From Atopsyche davidsoni (taxonomy: Eukaryota > Arthropoda > Insecta > Trichoptera > Hydrobiosidae): a DNA stretch of 64,000 nucleotides. The notes below the pieces were generated by a model, which was not told where the DNA came from, ran no database searches, and saw only the letters and a program-made list of their open reading frames with translations. A program made the translations under genes and the position numbers. Positions 56,873-64,000 of the stretch are shown here, one piece after another (the first letter of the stretch is position 1; each line of letters starts with the position of its first letter). The stretch lies in NCBI GenBank assembly GCA_022113835.1, contig JAILWY010000027.1, positions 808,501-872,500 of the forward strand, in the 5' to 3' direction.

Positions 56873-57200
56873 ACTGCGTCTTATAAATGGGTTTAATTTT
56901 TAACCTTTCTTAAACTTTTTTTTCTTGAATGTATGACACTTACAGAATTTTGTATTATTTTTTCCACAAAAATTCATTTTAGATTAATTTTTAACAGTTA
57001 ATTGTAGCTTCTACGAGTAAAAACGATGCGGTTTCGTATTAACGTTTCCCATCACTAGTATCTGGTAACCGTCCGACTGAAGGTACACGTGATAAATATT
57101 AATGTAACAAATGCGGGTCCAGTCGCAAGGCGTTGATTCTGACATAAATGTTCTTGTCTCTAACATATTGCCTTTTGAGACTCCAGTCTCTCAATTACCC
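56873..57200. other. AT-rich DNA, nothing recognised
   Basis: No ORF, repeat or hairpin of note between the possible poly(A) signal and the MITE at 57.2 kb. Confidence 0.5.
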
Positions 57201-57371
57201 AAAACACCTGCCCGCACATACATTAAAAAAAAAATATGAGCACAACTGATAATCGACCAACAAATCGCTCTAACAAATTGCTGTAGTCGATTTTAATCAT
57301 CGAAATTAGTTTCGCCGATAGCAATTTGTTGGTTAGTTGTGAGTTGCGTTGCAATGCGTGTAGTGCGCTTT
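57201..57371. mobile_element. GC-rich MITE family member, about 171 bp, decayed
   Basis: The right end, as reverse complement, reads TAAAGCGCACTACACGCATT, then GCAACGCAACTCACAACTAA. The left end AAAACACCTGCCCGCACATA is a weaker match. Inside, AACAAATTGCT and AGCAATTTGTT form an inverted pair, part of a larger fold-back (CCAACAAATCG/...TTTGTTGG). Ends resemble those at 48.4, 61.2 and 61.8 kb. Confidence 0.5.
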
Positions 57372-59079
57372 ACTCGTTAGGCATATTATGACGTCACATG
57401 ATACCCAACTATGTATATAAAAAATCTTTTAAATATATATAATTATTGTCAGTGGTTCTTACCATTGAGCGTAAAGACCATCGTGTAATAATTTTCCACA
57501 ACACACATAATTCCAAGGGACATTTTCCACACGTCTAGAAGCGGAAATCGTTCCAGATTAGTAAAGCCATTTAATTCACAATTTATCGCCCTGTGGCATA
57601 AATAATTCTTTGGAAATTTTAACATCTGGATATTTATTATCTGAGCTACTTAAACAAACTATGAATAACCAGAAAATTTCAACACCGTAAGTCAATTTTA
57701 AGATAGATATTCAAGATTATAAATAAACTGAATTATATTCACACCTTATATTTATTTACTGGCACACATATCTCACAAAAATATTTGGCCTTTGTTAGAA
57801 ATAATATAAAAATATTTATATATCAGGAATCTTTCATAATAGAATTTTGAAATTAGATAACGCTTGATTTATTTTCGGCCAGCGCGGAAAAGCTTTTAAA
57901 ATTGGAATCGTTTTTAAATCCCGAACGTAAAATAATTTCGTGGATTCCAATTTCAAATAATAATATAATGCAAGACTTCGTGTGAATTTAAAAAAAAAAC
58001 GAATACGTATTTTAACTATTAACTGAAATAAAATATTTATTGTATTAAGTGATAAATAACAAGTGGTTTGGTTGTTTTTTGTTACTAGAGTATCTGTTCG
58101 GTTATATCTAGAGAAATAACCGAATCTTATGGCCGAAAAACAGAAGTAGTATTGAAATGCTGAGCTTTTTCTATAATTATAATATTTTTTGCTCCGTAGA
58201 ATTCTCGTAGAGTACAGGTGAATATACATTATTACTTCAACAAGTGCCTCTCCTTAGAGGAGGTTGGCGACCATTTCACTTAGCAAATACTCATGCTGAG
58301 CCAGTGTTCATGGTTTTCTAAGGGGAAAATAGTGTAGTCGTGTAGTGGGTCTTTCTACACCGCAGTTTGCGTATTGCTGCTGCCCAATAGCATTATTATA
58401 TAATCCTTTTCTTACGAAGTTCTGGCGTTTAGATCTGATACTTAGCAGGAGCCCCCCACCCACAAGAATACTACTCCATTACCGATCCTTTACACACACT
58501 CAGGGTGCATAATGGCAGACATGCAACGGAATAGGGATAGAGGGGAAGCACTTACAACTACCTGAAAATAAAACACTTTTATTCTCTGGATGTTGGTTCG
58601 CTTTCGTTCGGGATGGCATTTTACAATGCCAAGCATAATATGGTAATATATATAAAAAAAAAGTGATACCAACACAATAAAGCGCACAGTAATAGTAAAC
58701 GCCTATTCGTGGCTCAGGTTGGTATGCGGGGAGCGTTTATTACGCGCTGGTAAATATTTTGAATTCGGGATTCCAACACATCCGGCCGTTTCGTTTGCCG
58801 GGGGAGGACTCCCCGGAACGTTGGCAACAATGACTTATCATCCGTTGCTTTGTTGCGGACGGAATGAATTTCATGTTTTATATTTTGTACTACGAATAAT
58901 GAAACTTGTTACTCCGTTATTCATATATCCGACCCGCTACTGGCCGGGGGCCTCCCTGAAACGTCTCTGATTATACACGATGTGGATTAAGTTAGGTAAT
59001 ACTATTATTAAGTGAGACTCTGTTTGAAGAAACTCAGCATGTTGGAAAAACTTATCGTATCAAAAAAATTATATACAGT
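57372..59079. other. Intergenic DNA with one large GC-rich islet
   Basis: A minus-strand ORF of 131 codons at 57834-58229 is AT-rich and random-looking. TGCCTCTCCTTAGAGGAGGT followed by TGGCGACCATTTC at 58243-58275 resembles a dispersed insect repeat, but no second copy is present. The islet at 58710-58970 is mixed, CpG-containing and non-repetitive; its ORF (58719-58970) has no domain. It is a good candidate for conserved non-coding DNA. Confidence 0.4.
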
Positions 59080-59972
59080 GTGTCCAAACAGAGTATCGGG
59101 TATTTGTAAGTTCAGTAAAACTACTAGTAATCAAGTTTTTTTTAATTGTTGATTATAAGAATACAAAATGGAAAGTTATTTCAAAAAGATGGTGTTATCC
59201 AAATGGTGAGCGTTACGCTGCTGGCACTCTTCTAATCTGGAATTAAGATTGCTGATAACACGCTGACACATAGCCCTCGATATTGCTGCCATTTCTGACT
59301 TGATGCTTTATTTCAATTCGTCGGATTATTCTCATAAACCTTACTTTTAAGGTATCCCCATACGAAATAGTCAAGAGGGCTAAGGTCGAGGCTTCTGGGA
59401 GGCCAGATGATGTTACCTCTACGTGAAATGACCTTATTAGGGAATAGTTCGTTAACAGCATCAATTGATTGATTGGAACCACGTTCTTGAGTTGAAACCT
59501 TGAAACTTCTGCAACTCTGGGCCCAAAAATTTTCGCAGCATATCGCAAAATGTAATAGTATATATCTCTTCTTATCTGGAACGAAGATTGAAAGTTGTTG
59601 AATCGCCGCAGCATTTCGTTCGCAAAATTCAAGCGATTTGCGTAGTCCGTATCCTTCGATTCTTGCACCAATTGAATTTTATGCGCTTTTAAATGTAAAT
59701 CTTTCTTTAAAATCTAATGCAACTGGATTTAATTTTAATGGTTTAATTTTAATGGAACTGTCGCTTCCACTTCTTCGATTGTTTCCTGGTCTATTGAATC
59801 ACCGTTACGATAATACGCTCGTACGTAAAAAGCGCGGTGCGTCCCCGAGTACTGCTCCATAGCGACTAAAACTCCATAAAATGGCGGACTCCACGATTTC
59901 CTCTCCTTGCCCCTCAGCCGCATTGAATCAACTTAAACGCTAAAACAAATACCCGATACTCTGTATGGACAC
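59080..59972 (-). mobile_element. Mariner-like element, 893 bp, internally deleted
   Basis: The terminal inverted repeats are 28 bp with one mismatch: GTGTCCAAACAGAGTATCGG-GTATTTGT on the left, 59945-59972 on the right. The interior encodes, on the minus strand, pieces of both the N-terminal and catalytic regions of a mariner-like transposase. It is the better-preserved relative of the 41.4-kb element. Its ends (GTGTCCAAACAGAGTATC) match the right end of that copy closely. Confidence 0.9.
59176..59860 (-). pseudogene. Mariner-like transposase pseudogene with DUF4817-type N-terminus
   Basis: The start ATG at 59858-59860 gives MEQYSGTHRAFYVRAYYRNG, the typical N-terminal start of insect transposases with the DUF4817 helix-turn-helix region. 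Next comes DTDYANRLNFANEMLRRFNN. Further on another frame gives NELFPNKVISRRGNIIWPPR and SLDLSPLDYFVWGYLKSKVY, which holds the third catalytic residue of the DDD/E triad (SPLD). The C-terminus HHLDNTIFLK ends at TAA (59176-59178). At least two frameshifts and stops intervene. The [11 protein letters not shown] segment with the second Asp, kept in the 41.4-kb copy, is deleted here. Intact members encode about 340 residues, so roughly a third is missing. Confidence 0.88.
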
Positions 59973-61158
59973 GAAAGTATCTTGTCACTTTTCAAAGCAA
60001 AGACTTTTATATTGATTAAATATAAAGCTTGTCTTCTAGCTATCGCTATGAATCCGCAGATAAGTATTCCTCGGTTTCAGACGAGTCAGGATATCTTCGG
60101 GCTGCTATCTCGCGCCTATGTTACCTCCCAGCGGTACTTTCAGCGCGCCCAGTCGTTTCTATTTTTCCCTTCAGATATCGCACTCGTTTGAGATTGCATC
60201 AGTCCGCGACAGATCCTGCTCCCAAAACCAACCCTCATCGAGAAGTCATGCCAGTATAGAAATAAACTTTTATTTTCTTTTTTGCGGCGAACTGTTGAAA
60301 ACATTTTTGATTTTATAATTTTTGTATCATTTTACCAACACTGTATGCTTTTTTTTATATTAATATTTAATAAAACAGAATTTTCAATGAGAAAGTAACA
60401 TATTTCATGATACGTTATTAAACAGGATGGCATCATGGTTTTTTGATAATATGGCATTTGAATATTCACAAAGTTTAAAAAAAATAAGAAATTATAAAAT
60501 AGTGAAAGTATGCAAGTTCACACATTAATTATTATTTTTTAATGCAGTGTCTTTGTCTTAACTTTAGTGAAATTAAAACCCACGCCGACTGAGTGACGCA
60601 TCTACTTACCTGCATATAATGCACAATGCCTTTGTAACGAGTCCGTTATTATTCCTTTCCAAATAATGTCACATGAATAATGAATTTTTAAATGCGATGC
60701 AATGCACTGTGTTTATTTCTTGTTTCGTGAAATTTAAGCGCACATACTTTTCTGTCAGGTCATAAATTGCTTTCGTATGAAAAAATCTCTTGTAGTTAAT
60801 TGGTTTTGTTTCTATGGAATTTAAATAAATAATTAAATATACACGCATGTACATTTTGATAAGGAATTCGATGTTTTTTGGTGTTGCAGCCATCGTCAGA
60901 CATCCGATATTTATTCTTGAATATTTACACTTTCGATAGCTCGTATTCGATAGTATTGATAGCTCGGAGTTATTTTAATCATCTCAAAATAATGTTCAAT
61001 ACACATATTACTTTTTATATTTATATTTTAAACTGCAGTATTCCGAATAACACAAGTCGGAAGACTACGCTGTAAAATTTAAATCTCTTGTACATATTTT
61101 GAGAGTCCACGATCGTCGTTAGAGCCAGATAAGCATAATTCAAGATAAAATAGTGGTT
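59973..61158. other. Intergenic DNA with one GC-rich islet
   Basis: The islet at 60030-60250 has three overlapping + strand ORFs (59982-60318) that come from composition, with no motif or splice borders. A smaller GC-richer patch lies at 60570-60650. Otherwise AT-rich. Confidence 0.4.
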
Positions 61159-61500
61159 AAGCATCCTTTACACAATGCGACACAACCGACAACTGAACCT
61201 TAATTAACTATGAGAGTTCTCATATTTTGGGACTTTTATGGTTTTGCCTTAAAAAAAGTAAACAATGAAAAATAGGACGCTATTAGCCAGTTAAGCCTTT
61301 TACACCCGTCCCAAAACTACTGATAGCCGACCAACCTATTAAATTTTTTTCGTCGTTTATTTCGATAAAACACCCGTTGGGCAATTTACAGCAAAAAATG
61401 ACCCAAAAAACTTTTTGTTCCGATTTGATGTCGTAATTTCTTGGTTAGCGTACATTACGGCTCGGTTGTAAGTTTTTGTCGCATTGTGTGTAGCCAGCTT
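61159..61500. mobile_element. GC-rich MITE family, probably two adjoining partial copies
   Basis: The outer ends AAGCATCCTTTACACAATGC and, as reverse complement, AAGCTGGCTACACACAATGC are inverted repeats, continuing GACACAACCGACAACTG versus GACAAAAACTTACAACCG. A further left end, AAGCCTTTTACACCCGTCCC, begins internally at 61293. Just before it, GGACGCTATTAGCCA is the inverted form of the TAGCCAATAGCGTC motif of the 48-kb copies. This suggests one copy inserted beside or into another. Confidence 0.65.
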
Positions 61501-61768
61501 TACGTGTCACGCATTATCTTAATTTTCAAGATATTTTTATGATACTTGGTACATTCAAGCCATGTTTCGTTGCACCTGGGTCCTTTGTAGATTGGAGCGG
61601 GCTGATGCAGGTGCGCCCACGCGTGCTGGCCGACACGTGCACTGTTTGATCAGCCTATCTGAATACTTGGAGATAAAAGAGAATATAAACGACTCCACGT
61701 GTGTGTCAAATTGTCTGTCAGAGCTTTTAAAACTTCAATTGATGAAACAAAAAACAAAAAAAAGTCCT

Positions 61769-61931
61769 AAGCCCCTCTACACATGTTGTGACCACAACTG
61801 ACAACTGAATGGTGATTCGTCATATTTTACGTATTTATTATACTAAGATAAAACCATTTAAAAAAACACCCGAAATAAAGAAACACTATTTTTTAATTGT
61901 AAATCGGTTGCAAATTGTGTGCAGCCGGCTT
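61769..61931. mobile_element. GC-rich MITE family, 163 bp
   Basis: Left end AAGCCCCTCTACACATGTTG, continuing TGACCACAACTGACAACTG. Right end, as reverse complement, AAGCCGGCTGCACACAATTT, continuing GCAACCGATTTACAATT. Same terminal pattern and length as the 48.4-kb copy, only 269 bp from the preceding composite. Confidence 0.65.
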
Positions 61932-63060
61932 AATAATACAATATATTTTCAGTTTGTTGTTTGGCTGACTAGGTTGTTTTTTTTGCAAAGAGCTCTTGAA
62001 TTGATTTGATCAATGAGATTCAAGTCTTAATTTATTTGTATATTATATTTTTTCAAATTTCAGTTCACCTTTCCAATATAATAAGTTATGTTGCATGATT
62101 TCTGTTTTATTTGCTTTTGAAATGGTACATTTGTGTAAGTGTATTATTTTTAAGTTTTTATGATTGATTTAGTGTGAACATTTTTTTAAATGAAAATGCC
62201 ACGTTTTTATTACAATGCTGTAATACAACAAATTTAGTAAAATTAGTATAATAAACAACGTATACTTTGGCTGTTTTAATTGAACAATTTAGTGCTATGA
62301 CACAGGATCGATTTTACGCTAAGTTATATTAAGTCAGGTTTGGGTTTCTTAGTCAGGTCATAAATCGTAAAGGCTTATTTTAGATGGGCGTCATGTCTTT
62401 CTTAAAATATTTATATATTTTTAATTCGTTTAATTTGAACTACAATGGGAATTTTTTTATGTTATATGGCAGTTATGGCTGATGTGTTATTTTTAAGTTT
62501 TAGGGTTCTGAGAAAATTAAAAGTTTGGGAGTGCTGCCACTCGCAGTGCTCGCATTGAAACATCTGACATGGCGGGAACAAAATGTCTTTGTTTATACGT
62601 GCTTCTTGTGATATTCCGGCAACGTGGCCGCAGCTTTACCGCAGCCTTACCAAAGGAGTGTCCCGTTGCACTTTCATCATGAATTCATGACCACTGAGTT
62701 CTAAGTAAGCAGTTTGTGTTCACTCAGAAATAATATAAAACCGCATATAAACGTTGCAGTCTTATAATAAATAATAACTCGAGAGAGAGATTTCATCCAA
62801 GCTTATATAAACTTAACCGAATGTCTTCAAGTTATTGCAAATATCGACGACCAGAATTACTTTACGATGTCTGTGAGATTCTAACTCTTACTTTTTTTTT
62901 TTTTTTTATAGGTTTGGTACCTTGCTTGTTACCATATGTACAAGGTTTGTCATCACAATTTGGGGAAACTTTCCAAACTAGTCGATCGAAATTGTCTTAT
63001 ATATGGGAGTGACTGAAACTACACCCCCTGGTTTATCTTCTTTGTGGTTGACACGCTTCA
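61932..63060. other. Intergenic DNA with a GC-richer patch and a small possible ORF
   Basis: In the patch at 62530-62690, ATG at 62569 opens 37 codons (MAGTKCLCLYVLLVIFRQRG to TGA at 62680-62682) with a hydrophobic N-terminus like a signal peptide. There is no splice or homology support, so it is only noted. The rest is AT-rich, with a T15 tract at about 62890-62907 followed by TATAG. Confidence 0.35.
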
Positions 63061-63063
63061 AGA

Positions 63064-63105
63064 AGCCATCCAGTGACTTCACGTTGATGAAGTCACTGGA
63101 TGGCT
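63064..63105. repeat. Perfect hairpin, 18-bp arms, 6-nt spacer
   Basis: AGCCATCCAGTGACTTCA (63064-63081) and TGAAGTCACTGGATGGCT (63088-63105) are exact reverse complements around CGTTGA. It lies just downstream, on the minus strand, of the LINE coding remnant. Confidence 0.9.
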
Positions 63106-63153
63106 CGGATGAAATCACAGTTGTGTGGGTGTCTTGCCACTGACTTCAGGTCA

Positions 63154-63280
63154 TCCAGGCACAGGCCCTCCTGTCCAGTTGGTGTCTCTGAAGGCCAAAG
63201 ATGGGGCATGAACCCACAAGGTGGATCACTGTTTGTGGAGTAATATCATCACAAGGGCATGTGATGATATTACTCTTACT
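63154..63280 (-). pseudogene. LINE (non-LTR retrotransposon) ORF2 C-terminal zinc knuckle, remnant
   Basis: Minus-strand translation gives CPCDDITPQTVIHLVGSCP, then IFGLQRHQLDRRACAWMT and a stop at 63151-63153. C-x-C-x9-H-x4-C with QT-x-x-H-x-V-x-x-CP just before is the usual zinc-knuckle end of reverse transcriptase proteins of insect LINEs (jockey-like and relatives). No reverse transcriptase motif is present. A stop lies just upstream at 63281-63283, where the fragment meets a hairpin, so only about 40 codons survive. Clade cannot be told. Confidence 0.6.
63238..63275. repeat. Perfect hairpin, 16-bp arms, 6-nt spacer
   Basis: GAGTAATATCATCACA (63238-63253) and TGTGATGATATTACTC (63260-63275) are exact reverse complements around AGGGCA. 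It overlaps the first cysteine codons of the LINE remnant, and the right arm replaces the expected upstream coding sequence. Confidence 0.9.
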
Positions 63281-64000
63281 TTACGGTTATTGCAATCCAG
63301 TGCTCTTTTTCTATTATGCATCAAAAGCAGTTAGATTAAAAATAATATATACGAATAGCATTATTACGAATATTTCCTATGAGTTTTCAGCCCTGAGTTT
63401 CAGAGGCTTCTCCAGGCTTTAATCAAAGACGGTCTCATCTCCGCGGCCTTTCCACCGCATTTAACGTCAGTATCCAAAGGTTATATGTGGCGTAGGATAC
63501 GTCGTCCTATATATGTTGACACCCTGTCCGTGTAATTATGATGGATGGCCGATGCGGGAAGCCCGCGGGGCTAGACGCGCCAAAGTAGGCAGGCTAGTGA
63601 TAAATGACACGGCTATATTTCTTAAAATTAAAACGCTTTATGCTACTTTTCAGCATAAACAACCAATACGAATACCCAAATGTCTGAAACATTACGATCA
63701 TTTTTGCTTGCGAGCCGTTTCACCCTTCATGAGCTTTTTGAAGAAGCTCTTAAAATGCAAAGTTGTTTACAATTTAAAATGATCGTAATTTCCTTGTCAT
63801 GTGACATGAATATTTTTTGAATAAATATCGATTAAACCGATTAAACCAGTCTTCCGTAAATTTTTCCTAATTCTATTTGGCTTATTCTCATTCAAAATAT
63901 AAAATAACAATCATAAAGTCTTTATAAGGAGTTTGTTGTATTTTTATACATAAATAAAAAAGCGATATATTAATTATAAATAAACACCTCTGAAATCAAC
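63281..64000. other. Intergenic DNA to the end of the window
   Basis: A CG-richer part at 63420-63600 contains no convincing ORF. The remaining sequence is AT-rich. No exon of the 54.2-kb gene is recognisable here; its later exons may lie beyond the window. Confidence 0.4.

Noticed and set aside
57834..58229. - strand ORF of 131 codons
   Set aside because: Rich in Y, F, I, K and N as expected by chance in AT-rich DNA; no domain or homologous motif recognised.
58719..58970. ORF in the GC-rich islet at 58.7 kb
   Set aside because: No motif, no exon borders; more likely non-coding.

Overview
The window looks like nuclear DNA of an insect or another arthropod. It is strongly AT-rich and nearly gene-free. 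It carries spliceosomal-type exon borders, polyadenylation signals, long (TA)n microsatellites, tRNA-derived SINEs and many old DNA transposons. The transposase and retroposon remnants are of types I know from insect genomes (mariner-like, piggyBac-like, hAT, pogo/Tigger-like, LINE). CpG is not visibly depleted in the GC-rich islets. There is no bacterial, organellar or viral gene organisation. Species and chromosome cannot be told from the sequence.

Three stretches look like host coding sequence, all on the + strand. The first is the 3' end of an unidentified gene (1-129, poly(A) signal at 211). The second is a GC-rich exon with a start codon and signal peptide at about 54.2 kb, possibly of an angiotensin-converting-enzyme-like (peptidase M2) protein. 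The third is a possible terminal exon at 56.3-56.5 kb. The last two have compatible splice phases and may belong to one gene. The roughly 54 kb between the first gene and the 54.2-kb exon holds no convincing coding sequence; the short ORFs there look random.

Mobile DNA supplies most recognisable structure: a pogo/Tigger-like MITE (3.5 kb), an 8-bp-TSD hAT element with an internal 31-bp minisatellite (23.6 kb), a second hAT (48.0 kb), a piggyBac element with TTAA duplication and the Cys-rich end of its transposase (34.1 kb), two decayed mariner-like elements of one family (41.4 and 59.1 kb), a 143-bp MITE with nearly perfect 36-bp termini (46.4 kb), a family of GC-rich MITEs (47.8, 48.4, 57.2, 61.2, 61.8 kb) and a LINE 3' coding fragment (63.2 kb). 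A tRNA-derived SINE family occurs at 2.6, 6.1, 18.4, 22.1-22.5, 30.6 and 53.7 kb. In two places its 3' tail forms inverted repeats, including a perfect 83-bp palindrome.

Other structure includes tandem repeats at 12.2, 15.2, 43.9 and 45.1 kb, several perfect hairpins with very short spacers, and a series of GC-rich islets that may be regulatory or conserved non-coding DNA. I see no complete operon-like or multi-gene system. The most distinctive items are the SINE-tail palindrome/TIR structures and the cluster of short-spacer hairpins.
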